Part shown: positions 27,221 through 36,236 of the stretch, in pieces
Layout of the letters: each line of letters begins with the position of its first letter
How positions within the stretch are numbered: position 1 is the stretch's first letter
Assembly: GCF_014287355.1 (NCBI RefSeq)
Contig: NZ_JACOPE010000001.1
Location: 1,984,001-2,048,000, forward strand
Source: Ruminococcus hominis
Lineage (GTDB): Bacteria; Bacillota; Clostridia; Lachnospirales; Lachnospiraceae
DNA: 64,000 nucleotides
Direction of reading: 5' to 3'
Made by a program: the position numbers and the translations under genes
The notes under the pieces: model-generated
Database searches by the model: none
What the model was told of the DNA's origin: nothing
What the model saw: the letters and a program-made list of their open reading frames with translations, nothing else

Positions 27221-27835
27221 TTATAATAAATCCAAATCATCCAGTGTTCCGCGTCCTGTTACCGTCCGTTTTCTATTCGGATTACCCAACTGATAATCCA
27301 AATCTTTTAACGGATCATTCTTAGGTGTCTTATTTTCATGCTGTATATATGGTACTTTCTCATTTCGCACTTCGCCACTCTTACCGCCCGTCTTTCTACA
27401 AAGATAAATCTCACCGATCTCCATCGATTTATCCAATGCCTTACACATATCATACACGGTCAAAAGTGCAACACTGACCCCTGTCAGTGCTTCCATCTCT
27501 ACGCCTGTCTTTCCTGTCACTTTCACTGTACAATAGCAGTAGATTGTACAACTTTCTTCATCCATATCAAACGTCACTCTGCAATTCGTGATTGGAAGAA
27601 TATGACACATCGGAATCAGTTCAGCTGTTCTCTTAGCTCCCATAATCCCGGCTGTTGTCGCCACTCCCAGGACATCTCCTTTTCCAACTGTTCCTGCTGC
27701 AATTGCTTCATATACTTTTCTGCTGACCATGATTTTTCCTGCGGCAGTTGCCTCACGAACAGTCTCGCCTTTATCTGTCACATCCACCATCAGTGCCTTG
27801 CCATTTTCATCAAAATGCGTTAACCCCGATTCCAT
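27221..27835 (-). CDS. moaC: Cyclic pyranopterin monophosphate synthase MoaC with a C-terminal tail
   Basis: Residues 1-160 are a standard MoaC: 'LTHFDENGKALMVDVTDKGE', 'GKIMVSR', 'KGDVLGVATTAGIMGAKRT', 'LIPMCHILPI' and 'KTGVEMEALTGVSVALLTVYD' around the active site, then 'KTGGKSG'. MoaC makes cPMP, an early molybdenum cofactor intermediate. It carries about 45 extra residues after the normal end, Lys/Asn/Asp rich, ending 'GRGTLDDLDLL'. The first gene of a prmA-rsmE-desulfurase-thiI run; other moa/moe genes are not in this window. A hydroxylase needing the cofactor is at 40.2 kb. Confidence 0.92.
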   Translation of the reverse strand: MESGLTHFDENGKALMVDVTDKGETVREATAAGKIMVSRKVYEAIAAGTVGKGDVLGVATTAGIMGAKRTAELIPMCHILPITNCRVTFDMDEESCTIYCYCTVKVTGKTGVEMEALTGVSVALLTVYDMCKALDKSMEIGEIYLCRKTGGKSGEVRNEKVPYIQHENKTPKNDPLKDLDYQLGNPNRKRTVTGRGTLDDLDLL

Positions 27836-27980
27836 ACTATGATTTCTCCTTTTGTAAATACATCATTACCTTGCATTATAATATGGAAACCCCCTTTTGT
27901 GAAACCCTTTTTTCACATTTCTATTTAAAAAACAATTATATCGTTATTCTTTCACCCTATGATAACAATATAACATAGAA

Positions 27981-28010
27981 GAAAGAGACCCGTCACTTAA
28001 GGTCTCTTTC
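27981..28010 (-). terminator. Terminator of the ABC exporter operon
   Basis: GAAAGAGACC (27981-27990) and GGTCTCTTTC (28001-28010) form a perfect 10-bp stem, 16 bases past the stop of the second exporter gene. Confidence 0.75.
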
Positions 28011-28026
28011 CATCTTTTCATTCGAT

Positions 28027-29871
28027 TTATGATGCTTGTTCTGTTGTATTTTCAAACTGTGAGTTATACAAATCTGCATAGAATCCATTTTTTGCAAGCA
28101 GCTCTTCGTGATTTCCCTGTTCTACAATATCTCCATCTTTCATAACCAGGATCACATCTGCGTCACGTATAGTAGAAAGTCTATGTGCGATCACAAAACT
28201 TGTTCTTCCCTTCATAAGCGTATCCATCGCTTTTTGGATTTGAATTTCTGTTCTTGTATCTACAGAACTTGTAGCCTCATCCAGGATTAATATTTTAGGA
28301 TCTGCAAGAATTGCTCTCGCAATTGTAAGAAGCTGTTTCTGTCCCTGTGACACATTACTTGCTTCTTCGTTTAATTCCATATCGTATCCACCCGGCAATG
28401 TCTGTACAAATCGATGTACTCTTGCCGCCTTTGCAGCTTCAATCACTTCTTCATCTGTCGCATCCAGCTTTCCATATTTAATGTTATCCTTTATACTTCC
28501 ATGGAACAACCATGTATCCTGAAGTACCATTCCAAACATCTGTCTTAATTCACTTCTGTTAAAATCCTTAACATTGTGTCCATCAATCAAAATTGCCCCG
28601 CCATTCACGTCATAGAAACGCATCAAAAGCTTGATCATTGTTGTTTTTCCTGCACCAGTCGGTCCAACAATCGCAATTTTCTGTCCTTCTTTTACATCAA
28701 CAGAAAAATCATTGATAATAATCTTATCCTCATTGTATCCAAAATGCACATGCTCAAATGTAACATTTCCTTCTAGTCCTTCTACTGATACCGGATTTGG
28801 AACTGTCTGATCTTCTTCCTCTTCTTCAAGAAATTCAAAGACACGTTCTGAAGCTGCTGCTGTGGACTGTAGCATATTTGCAACCTGTGCAAGCTGCTGG
28901 ATTGGCTGAGTAAAGTTTCTTACATACTGGATAAATGACTGTATATCTCCAACTTCAATCGTCTTCTTAGCAGCTAAAACGCCTCCGAGTATAACTACCC
29001 CTACATATCCTAAATTTCCCACAAACTGCATGATCGGCATCATCATTCCGGAAAAGAACTGTGATTTCCATGCTGAATCATATAATTTATCATTCGTCTT
29101 CTCAAACTCTTCGATCACATCTTTTTCCTTATTAAAGGCTTTCACGATATTATGCCCAGAATAAACTTCCTCCACCTGACCATTTACATTTCCCAGATAT
29201 TCCTGCTGTCCTTTGAAATATTTCTGTGAATGTTTCATTACAAATGAAATCATGCCAAGTGAAACAGGAAGGATTAAGAGTGCAACCAGTGTCATAAGAG
29301 GACTGATTGACAACATCATCACAAGTACACCGATGATCGTTGTTGTCGAAGTTATAATCTGTGTTGCACTCTGATTCAAACTCTGTCCCAGAGTGTCCAC
29401 ATCATTCGTAACCCTTGAAAGCACTTCACCATGTGTTCTCGTATCAAAGTAATTCATTGGCATACGATTGATTTTCTGTGAAATTTCTTTTCTCAATCGG
29501 TATGTTGTTTTTTGTGAAACTCCCGTCATCAAGAAGCCCTGTACCAACGAGCACAATGCACTCGTTACATACAATGCCAATGCTGTCAGCAAAATAGTTG
29601 CAATCTTTTCAAAATCCATTCCGCTTCCGCCGGAAACTTTGCTTACCAGTCCATTAAAAATCTCTGTTGTTGCTTTACCAAGTATTTTCGGTCCGATGAT
29701 ATTAAAGACAGTTCCTCCAATGGCAAAGATTACAACGAACAGCATCTGAATCTTAAATGCACTCATGTATTTAATTAATTTTCCCATGGTACCTTTGAAA
29801 TCTTTTGCCTTTTCTCCACCCATACGTCCATGACCCATCGGCCCACGTCTTGGTCCTCGATTTTCACTCAT
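28027..29871 (-). CDS. ABC exporter half-transporter, catalytic-site subunit
   Basis: A 614-residue ABC protein with N-terminal six-TM type 1 exporter domain and C-terminal ATPase. The first 20 residues are Gly/Arg rich. Walker A 'IVGPTGAGKTTMIKLLM', signature 'NVSQGQKQLLTIARA', Walker B 'ILILDEATSSVDTRTE' with catalytic glutamate, H-loop 'VIAHRLSTI'. It overlaps the stop of the upstream exporter gene by one base and should form a heterodimer with it. Substrate is unknown; MarR linkage suggests drugs, bile acids or other toxic compounds. Confidence 0.9.
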   Translation of the reverse strand: MSENRGPRRGPMGHGRMGGEKAKDFKGTMGKLIKYMSAFKIQMLFVVIFAIGGTVFNIIGPKILGKATTEIFNGLVSKVSGGSGMDFEKIATILLTALALYVTSALCSLVQGFLMTGVSQKTTYRLRKEISQKINRMPMNYFDTRTHGEVLSRVTNDVDTLGQSLNQSATQIITSTTTIIGVLVMMLSISPLMTLVALLILPVSLGMISFVMKHSQKYFKGQQEYLGNVNGQVEEVYSGHNIVKAFNKEKDVIEEFEKTNDKLYDSAWKSQFFSGMMMPIMQFVGNLGYVGVVILGGVLAAKKTIEVGDIQSFIQYVRNFTQPIQQLAQVANMLQSTAAASERVFEFLEEEEEDQTVPNPVSVEGLEGNVTFEHVHFGYNEDKIIINDFSVDVKEGQKIAIVGPTGAGKTTMIKLLMRFYDVNGGAILIDGHNVKDFNRSELRQMFGMVLQDTWLFHGSIKDNIKYGKLDATDEEVIEAAKAARVHRFVQTLPGGYDMELNEEASNVSQGQKQLLTIARAILADPKILILDEATSSVDTRTEIQIQKAMDTLMKGRTSFVIAHRLSTIRDADVILVMKDGDIVEQGNHEELLAKNGFYADLYNSQFENTTEQAS

Positions 29872-32111
29872 TACTGTTCTCCTCCTTTCCCATTTTCTTC
29901 TAATCCCGCCTTTAATTCTGCTTCTGATAACTGAGAAGCTGCAATCTGCTGATATACCTCACAATTTTTCAGCAACTCCTGATGAGTACCGACTCCGGCA
30001 ATCTTTCCATCGTCCAGAACAATAATCTGTTCCGCATGCAAAATTGTACTAATACGCTGTGCTACGATTAACACAGTACTGTCTGATGTTTTTTCCTTCA
30101 ATGCCTTACGAAGTGCTACATCTGTCTTATAATCCAGTGCTGAAAAACTGTCATCAAAAATAAAGAGTTTTGGATGTTTTGCAATCGCACGTGCTATAGA
30201 TAGACGCTGCTTTTGTCCTCCTGATACATTTCCACCGCCCTGTGAAATTGTACTGTCATATTTTTTGGATTTTGTATCGATAAATTCTGTTGCCTGTGCA
30301 ATCTTGGCTGCCTCTTCCATATCCTGTTCATTTCCGTCCGGATTACCAAACATAATATTCGAACCAATCGTTCCCGAGAACAGAACACCTTTCTGTGGAA
30401 CATATCCCAGTTTACTTCTCAGCTCCTGCTGTGTTATTTCTCGGATGTCAATACCATCCAATGTAATAGAACCTTCTGTCACATCATAGAAACGAGGAAT
30501 CAAATTCACTAATGTAGATTTTCCACTTCCGGTACTTCCGATAATGGCCGTTGTCTGTCCCGGATGTGCCGTAAAGTCAATATCTTCAAGAACATCTTCA
30601 TCTGCACCAGGATATTTAAAAGATACATGATTGAATTTCAAAACGCCTTCTGTTTTCTTTGGCAAATGTTTCGGTTGCTCTGGATCTTTGATGATCGTCT
30701 TGCTTGTCAACACTTCATCTACACGCTCTGCTGCAACAGCTGCTCTAGGTAACATAACAGAAATCATACACAGCATTAAAAATCCCATGATAATCTGCAT
30801 TGTATATTGGATAAATGCCATCATATCACCGACCTGCATCTGACCTTCATTTATGCCATGCGCTCCCGTCCATACGATCAGTACAGAAATTGCATTCATA
30901 ACTACCATCATGACCGGCATCATAAATGTCATAGCACGGTTTACAAAAAGATTGGTTTTTGTCAAATCTCTATTCGCTTTATCAAATCTTTCTTCTTCAT
31001 GTTTTTCTGTACTAAATGCACGGATAACTGATAAACCAGTTAAGATTTCACGTGTTACAAGATTCAGTTTATCAACCAATTGCTGCATGATCTTAAATTT
31101 TGGCATTGCAACAATAAACAATACAGAAACTACCAATACGATTAAAATCGCCGCCAATGCAATGATCCATGACATAGATACATTTGTTTGGAATACTTTA
31201 TAAATGCCGCCGATTGCGATAAGCGGAGCATATAATACAATACGAAGAAGCATAACGATCAACATCTGTATCTGCTGAATATCATTGGTACTTCTTGTGA
31301 TCAATGAAGCTGTTGAAAACTGATCAAATTCATTATTGGAAAATCCAACAACTTTTCTAAACACTTTGCCACGAAGGTCGCGTCCTGTTGATGCACCCAC
31401 GCGTGATGCCAGCAGTCCGACCAGAACACTTGCCAACATTCCGAGTAATGCAAGTGCAAGCATCTTTCCTCCTGTTACAAACAAATAGTGGAATTGTATC
31501 TGATTCATATCCATACCAAGATCTTCATATGCCGTTTTGATATAGCTGATTCCGGCCTGTTCTATGATCGTATCCGGCATATCATCCATCTGGTCTTTCA
31601 TCTTATCAGTCATCTGTGAAAGTTGCTCTTGTGGCAGCATTTTCAAAATATCAAATACTGTTGCATCTTTTGGAAGCATCTCGGCCGGAATGTTTGCACG
31701 CAACTGCTCTTCAATCTTAGCTGTTGTATCACTTCCTTGTTCAAATCCAGCTGTCATCATCATCGGAACAGATAAAATCTCTTCTAATTCTTCTGTTTTC
31801 TCTTCGTTATCCTGAATGTTTTTCTTCAATACATATGCTGTTTGATTATAAGTATTCTCATCTTTTTCATATGCATCCAGCACTGTCTGCCTGTCATCTG
31901 CCTGTACAAACAACAATACTTTCTCCATCTCTTCTTCTGAAATTGCTTCCGGTATCTTGTCATCGACACCTGCCTGCTGAATTCCAACATTTACGATATC
32001 TGACGTATAACTTGGCAGAGATAAGTCGCAATATACCTGAACCAAAAGTACAAGCAATATAACAAATGCCATCTTCCAGTACGTTTTCAGATATTTGAAT
32101 AATTTACCCAT
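29871..32111 (-). CDS. ABC exporter half-transporter, degenerate-site subunit with large extracellular insert
   Basis: A 746-residue ABC exporter subunit. After TM1 (about residues 12-33) comes a long hydrophilic insert (about residues 45-205) rich in Glu, Gln and Met, predicted outside the cell, before TM2 ('GKMLALALLGMLASVLVGLL'). Walker A 'IIGSTGSGKSTLVNLI' and signature 'NVSGGQKQRLSIARA' are intact, but the Walker B reads 'LFIFDDSFSALD', with Ser where the catalytic Glu should be. This marks the non-catalytic half of a heterodimeric exporter such as BmrC/D. It follows marR by 21 bases. Confidence 0.9.
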   Translation of the reverse strand: MGKLFKYLKTYWKMAFVILLVLLVQVYCDLSLPSYTSDIVNVGIQQAGVDDKIPEAISEEEMEKVLLFVQADDRQTVLDAYEKDENTYNQTAYVLKKNIQDNEEKTEELEEILSVPMMMTAGFEQGSDTTAKIEEQLRANIPAEMLPKDATVFDILKMLPQEQLSQMTDKMKDQMDDMPDTIIEQAGISYIKTAYEDLGMDMNQIQFHYLFVTGGKMLALALLGMLASVLVGLLASRVGASTGRDLRGKVFRKVVGFSNNEFDQFSTASLITRSTNDIQQIQMLIVMLLRIVLYAPLIAIGGIYKVFQTNVSMSWIIALAAILIVLVVSVLFIVAMPKFKIMQQLVDKLNLVTREILTGLSVIRAFSTEKHEEERFDKANRDLTKTNLFVNRAMTFMMPVMMVVMNAISVLIVWTGAHGINEGQMQVGDMMAFIQYTMQIIMGFLMLCMISVMLPRAAVAAERVDEVLTSKTIIKDPEQPKHLPKKTEGVLKFNHVSFKYPGADEDVLEDIDFTAHPGQTTAIIGSTGSGKSTLVNLIPRFYDVTEGSITLDGIDIREITQQELRSKLGYVPQKGVLFSGTIGSNIMFGNPDGNEQDMEEAAKIAQATEFIDTKSKKYDSTISQGGGNVSGGQKQRLSIARAIAKHPKLFIFDDSFSALDYKTDVALRKALKEKTSDSTVLIVAQRISTILHAEQIIVLDDGKIAGVGTHQELLKNCEVYQQIAASQLSEAELKAGLEENGKGGEQ

Positions 32112-32132
32112 AGTACAAATCCTTTCTTCGTC

Positions 32133-32594
32133 TTAATTGTTTTTCTGGTCGGTTGTACGTTCCGCCTGCTGTTTTAAATTATCCAGCATTTGGAGTAAAA
32201 ATCTTCTAAGCAGGATTTTTTCTTCTATACTAAACCCCGAAACTAACATCTCTTCCATCTTATTAATTACACCCCAAACCTGTTCAAGACAATTCTCTGC
32301 CTTTTCTGTCAAATATAATCTCATAATCCGTTGATCCTGTTCGTCAGGCCGGCGCTCGATCAAGCCCTGCTTTTCCATCTTCTTAATTCCCGATGTGATC
32401 GTCGGTGGTGTCAGTTTCATCTTTTTAGCTAATTCCCTTTGTGACATACCACTATTTTGATGTAATGAGAAAAACATCGCTGCCTGCCATGGTTTTAATT
32501 CATATTGTTTTAACGACTGACTGGCACAGTTCATCTCCATATGCATAATCTGATTCATAATATTGATGATTGACATTTCTTTTTCATCATTCAC
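32133..32594 (-). CDS. MarR-family transcriptional regulator
   Basis: A 153-residue winged-helix regulator: 'KPWQAAMFFSLHQNSGMSQRELAKKMKLTPPTITSGIKKME', split around residue 45, and wing 'RRPDEQDQRIMRLYLTEKAE' match MarR. First gene of a three-gene operon with the exporter. A palindrome, GTTAGA-TG-TCTAAC, lies just downstream of its promoter, so it probably represses itself and the exporter until a ligand binds. Confidence 0.92.
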   Translation of the reverse strand: MNDEKEMSIINIMNQIMHMEMNCASQSLKQYELKPWQAAMFFSLHQNSGMSQRELAKKMKLTPPTITSGIKKMEKQGLIERRPDEQDQRIMRLYLTEKAENCLEQVWGVINKMEEMLVSGFSIEEKILLRRFLLQMLDNLKQQAERTTDQKNN

Positions 32595-32627
32595 TTATAT
32601 CACCCCTCTTTTCTTCATCAGTAATTA

Positions 32628-32674
32628 GTTAGATGTCTAACGGTTATTTTATGAGCATTGATTATATTTGTCAA
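32628..32674 (-). promoter_or_regulatory. marR operon promoter and operator
   Basis: Minus strand TTGACA (32669-32674) and TAAAAT (32646-32651), spacer 17. Immediately after the -10, at the likely start of transcription, is a perfect 6-2-6 palindrome GTTAGA-TG-TCTAAC (32628-32641), the expected size and position for MarR binding. Confidence 0.75.
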
Positions 32675-32714
32675 GAAAACCTCTTGTATTTTCACAGTTT
32701 TTTAATATTTTTCT

Positions 32715-33299
32715 CTAATTTTCCGTTTGATATCGAACGATTTCTCTCTCGGATACCACAACATCCATCATCAAGTCATGCCCTTCTGTCGGTATCTCCG
32801 ACAGAAGTATTTTTTCTCTGCACAAGATTACTCTCCACGCATCTGTCTGACTAAGATATCTGTCATAAAATCCCCCACCGTATCCGAGTCTGTCACCTTT
32901 TTTATTGCATGTGACACATGGTACAAATGCCAGATCAATCTTCTGCGGTGGTATTTCTTCGCAGTAACCTTTTGGCTCCATAATGCCATAAGCACCTTCT
33001 TCCAAGTCATCCAGGCTTGTAATCGCATAAACTTTCATAACACCTTTTGAAATACACTTTGGAACACCAAGCTTCCTGCCTGACTTTAATATTTCCTGTA
33101 ACATCGGCGTTGTATTAATTTCATCTTTCGTTCCCACATAACAAAAGACTACCTTTGCATTCTCATATTCAGGAAGTGTTAATGCATGTTTGCTAATCTT
33201 CTCATCTGCTGACTTACAATACGCTATTGAAAGTTCTGAAATTTTCTTTTTTATTTGTTTCCGTAGCTCTTGTTTTTCTCTTTTTAAATCTGTTTTCAT
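32715..33299 (-). CDS. fthC: 5-formyltetrahydrofolate cyclo-ligase
   Basis: A 194-residue protein of the family that converts 5-formyl-THF to 5,10-methenyl-THF. Basic N-terminus ('LKREKQELRKQIKKKI'), 'FCYVGTKDEINTTPMLQEI', and the signature 'LAFVPCVTCNKKGDRLGYGGGFYDRYL' split near residue 135, in which 'GYGGGFYDR' is diagnostic. It starts 2 bases after the cls stop, an operon-like spacing though the functions differ. Confidence 0.93.
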   Translation of the reverse strand: MKTDLKREKQELRKQIKKKISELSIAYCKSADEKISKHALTLPEYENAKVVFCYVGTKDEINTTPMLQEILKSGRKLGVPKCISKGVMKVYAITSLDDLEEGAYGIMEPKGYCEEIPPQKIDLAFVPCVTCNKKGDRLGYGGGFYDRYLSQTDAWRVILCREKILLSEIPTEGHDLMMDVVVSEREIVRYQTEN

Positions 33300-33301
33300 T
33301 T

Positions 33302-34861
33302 CTATAATAATCCTGCAAATAATCTCATAAACAATTGGCCCAGACGCAAATAAGCACTATTCCCTGAACTATATTTTTCCGTCACTTCACAGCATTCTTT
33401 CATGGTTGCTTCTAAATCTTCTCTAATCAAAGTAACCGCGCTACAATCTGCCATAAAGCATCCATTTTCAAAATGATGATAAAGGCTTCTATAATCCAGA
33501 TTTATTGTTCCACACGTAGCCATACAATCATCTGCTACACTCATTTTTGCATGGCAAAATCCAGGAGTCCATTCAAAAATACGCACTCCATCTTTTACCA
33601 GCCCGTGATAAAATGAACGTGTAACACTATAAATCAATTTCTTATCCGGAATTCCCGGTGTAATTATCCTTACATCAACCCCACGTTTCGCAGCCAGACA
33701 CATTGCATGCATCATCTCATCTGTAATAATCAGATACGGCGTCATAAACCAACAATATTTTTCTGCTTTATTTATCATGCTGATGTAAACTTCTTCGCCC
33801 ACCTGCTCATCATCCATCGGACTGTCCGCATAAGGCTGGATAAATCCACTTTGTTCTGCATGATACTCATATGGTAATAAATATTTTTCAAAATTCGTAT
33901 CATTTTTATCTTTATCATTGACTGCATTCCACATTTCTAAAAATGTTATCGTCAATGACCGGACTGCGTCTCCCTCTAAACGAATCCCCGTATCCTTCCA
34001 CTGTCCGTATGGATGTGTAAAATTGAAGTACTCATTTGCAAGATTATAGCCGCCGATAAATCCGATTTTCCCATCTATAACCGTAATTTTACGATGATCT
34101 CGATTATTTAGAAATACATTCAGACCCGGCATAAACGGATTGAATACGCGGCACTGAATCCCTACATTCTCAAGCTTCTTTATAAAATCTGTATTTATGA
34201 ATCCGATCGACCCCATGTCATCATAAAAAATGCGAACTTCCACTCCTGCTTGTACTCGTTCTTCCAAAACCTTTTGGATCATATACCACGCTTGTGCATC
34301 CTCAATCGCATGGTATTCCATAAAAATAAAACTTTCTGCTTTTGACAATTCTTCAAGCTGGGATTCCAGTCCTTTTACCGCTTCACTGTAATATGTTACA
34401 TCCGTATTCTGATATACCGGATAATTTGCATTTTTCTTTATATAGTAAGCAATATTGCCGGCTTTTGGATTTTTCTCGTTTAATCTTCCTAAAGTTTCTT
34501 GATTTTCCGGAAGTAACGGCAAAATAGTATCATCAATTTCTTTGTATCGTATTCTCATTTTACGAGTTCCGCCGTTTAATCCAATCATCAAGTACAGACC
34601 AACTCCCATTATCGGAAATATAAGTATCAAAATTATCCATGGCATTTTCATAGACGAAGTTTTGTTGGATGCATAAAGTCCCAAAACCAAACCGCCTGCC
34701 AGAATCCTTGTCAGCAAATTGACAAATTCTGCGTATCTATTCAATTTGGTGAGCATAACTATAACAAAAAGAATTTCCAGCAAAATACAAAACCCAGAAA
34801 AACATAATCGCTTTACGCCGTTTTTGGTTTTCGCTCTGCCTTCTAGTGTATCCTGTTTCAT
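33302..34861 (-). CDS. cls: Cardiolipin synthase
   Basis: A 519-residue phospholipase D-superfamily enzyme joining two phosphatidylglycerols. Two N-terminal TM segments (about residues 20-60 and 70-92), then two HKD motifs: 'NRDHRKITVIDGKIGFIGG' (residues about 235-253) and 'FCHAKMSVADDCMATCGTIN' split in the second half. Both have the His, Lys and Asp required. Length fits the clostridial enzyme. Confidence 0.93.
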   Translation of the reverse strand: MKQDTLEGRAKTKNGVKRLCFSGFCILLEILFVIVMLTKLNRYAEFVNLLTRILAGGLVLGLYASNKTSSMKMPWIILILIFPIMGVGLYLMIGLNGGTRKMRIRYKEIDDTILPLLPENQETLGRLNEKNPKAGNIAYYIKKNANYPVYQNTDVTYYSEAVKGLESQLEELSKAESFIFMEYHAIEDAQAWYMIQKVLEERVQAGVEVRIFYDDMGSIGFINTDFIKKLENVGIQCRVFNPFMPGLNVFLNNRDHRKITVIDGKIGFIGGYNLANEYFNFTHPYGQWKDTGIRLEGDAVRSLTITFLEMWNAVNDKDKNDTNFEKYLLPYEYHAEQSGFIQPYADSPMDDEQVGEEVYISMINKAEKYCWFMTPYLIITDEMMHAMCLAAKRGVDVRIITPGIPDKKLIYSVTRSFYHGLVKDGVRIFEWTPGFCHAKMSVADDCMATCGTINLDYRSLYHHFENGCFMADCSAVTLIREDLEATMKECCEVTEKYSSGNSAYLRLGQLFMRLFAGLL

Positions 34862-34876
34862 TTAACTCATCTCCTT

Positions 34877-36022
34877 TTATTTATCTGCCTGCGGGCGTTT
34901 TATTGTACGGACATTAATCCCATTCAATTCTATATGGTCATCAACAGGAATCACAATGCATTGTCTTCCATCAATTATCCTTGTTTCAATCAAATCAGCT
35001 CTGTCCGGGTTTACTTTTATAACCACGTCAGGTGTCTCAATATTGAATTTTCTTGTCTCTGCAATATTTTCTGCAATAAGTGTTGATTTTTCGCCCGCTG
35101 CAGCCTCAAATGTCTGTTCAAATATCTCCATCTGTTCTGCTGATACGCCACTATTCTCAAAGATTTTCTTCACATCTGTTTTATCTAAGGATACTGGTTC
35201 CGGCTCATCTTTATGTTCTTCAATAATTTCATTCAAAGTTTCATGAATATTTCTTACCGTTTCATAATCACCATCTTCGCCGAGCGTATCCTCAATAATC
35301 ATCTGGAATGTCTCTTTCTGTGAGTCCGCCGACATCGGCATCTTCGCTCCCAGCACCTGATTGATCAACTCCGGCTGAAGGTCCTGCGATTTCTTTGTAT
35401 AATACAATACCCCATGGATATCTGTACTTCGATCTGTAAATGCAGGGAACAAAAATCCTTTATCAGGCTTATCTACAATCCAGTCACGTATACGGTCTTC
35501 AATCCTGTTATCCTCGGCATTATAACACAATCCGGCTTTTGATAATGACACTGGACAGATACTGCATATAAGATATTCAAATACCTCATCCGATGCATCA
35601 TACATTTCTAATTCATCTGTTCCTTTTCCCGGAATATCATACATTGCATGGATCAAAATAATATAATAGTTTTCTTCATACTCATAGTTCTCGATTATTT
35701 TATCGTAAAACTCTTCCAAAAGCATATCATCTTCTAATTTACTGTTTTTTAATTTCAATAAAAATTCCTGCGTTCCTCCCGGCATCTCCTGTTCCAAAGG
35801 AAATTCCATATTCAACAGGTTCTTCCCCAGACTCCCTGATAATGTTTTCTTAAAAATATCAAAATACTTAAATGCTTCTTCTTCCGGCAAAGAAAGAAAT
35901 GCTTCTTTCGATTCTAAACGTTTTGTCTTTTCATGGTCTACATAGCATCCGCAAATACGCGTAATCGCACAGTTTGCTGGTGTAAATTGTTTTCTAATTT
36001 CCAGTACTTCTTTTTTATTCAT
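34877..36022 (-). CDS. DUF4317 family protein
   Basis: About 381 residues from the ATG at 36022 ('MNKKEVLEIRKQFTP'), behind a GAGAGGAAAGA-type site. The pattern 'CAITRICGCYVDHEKTK' near the N-terminus and 'FLFPAFTDRSTDIHGVLYYTKKS', split around residue 205, mark the DUF4317 family, common and uncharacterised in Lachnospiraceae. The C-terminal third holds short segments reminiscent of a PUA-like beta domain, but no catalytic motif is visible. The frame stays open upstream through the 36.1 kb palindrome, but that part is not expected to be coding. Confidence 0.85.
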   Translation of the reverse strand: MNKKEVLEIRKQFTPANCAITRICGCYVDHEKTKRLESKEAFLSLPEEEAFKYFDIFKKTLSGSLGKNLLNMEFPLEQEMPGGTQEFLLKLKNSKLEDDMLLEEFYDKIIENYEYEENYYIILIHAMYDIPGKGTDELEMYDASDEVFEYLICSICPVSLSKAGLCYNAEDNRIEDRIRDWIVDKPDKGFLFPAFTDRSTDIHGVLYYTKKSQDLQPELINQVLGAKMPMSADSQKETFQMIIEDTLGEDGDYETVRNIHETLNEIIEEHKDEPEPVSLDKTDVKKIFENSGVSAEQMEIFEQTFEAAAGEKSTLIAENIAETRKFNIETPDVVIKVNPDRADLIETRIIDGRQCIVIPVDDHIELNGINVRTIKRPQADK

Positions 36023-36083
36023 ATCTCTTTCCTCTCTTATACTTATTGTCGTTACATTATTATACAACGGAAAGTAACGTTTG

Positions 36084-36230
36084 TGAAAGTGACATTTGGG
36101 GACGTGGACCAGTTGGGGACGGGGGTTAGTGGCTTTTTTGCTCGCAAAAAAGCCACTAACCCCCGTCCCCAACTGGTCCACGTCCCCAAATGGTCTCCCC
36201 ATCCTCAATTGTCTCCAATTGTCACTTTCA
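36084..36230. repeat. Long palindromic REP-like element
   Basis: Two perfect 49-bp arms (36093-36141 and 36144-36192) are separated by only two bases. An outer 10-bp inverted repeat TGAAAGTGAC (36084-36093) / GTCACTTTCA (36221-36230) encloses the unit, with 28 unpaired bases (36193-36220) on the right side only. The arms are rich in GGGGAC words (e.g. 'TTGGGGACGGGGGTTAGTGG'), as in REP/REPIN-like elements mobilised by RAYT transposases in Firmicutes. No RAYT gene is in the window. It lies 6 bases past the pflA stop and before DUF4317. Confidence 0.85.
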
Positions 36231-36236
36231 AATGCA

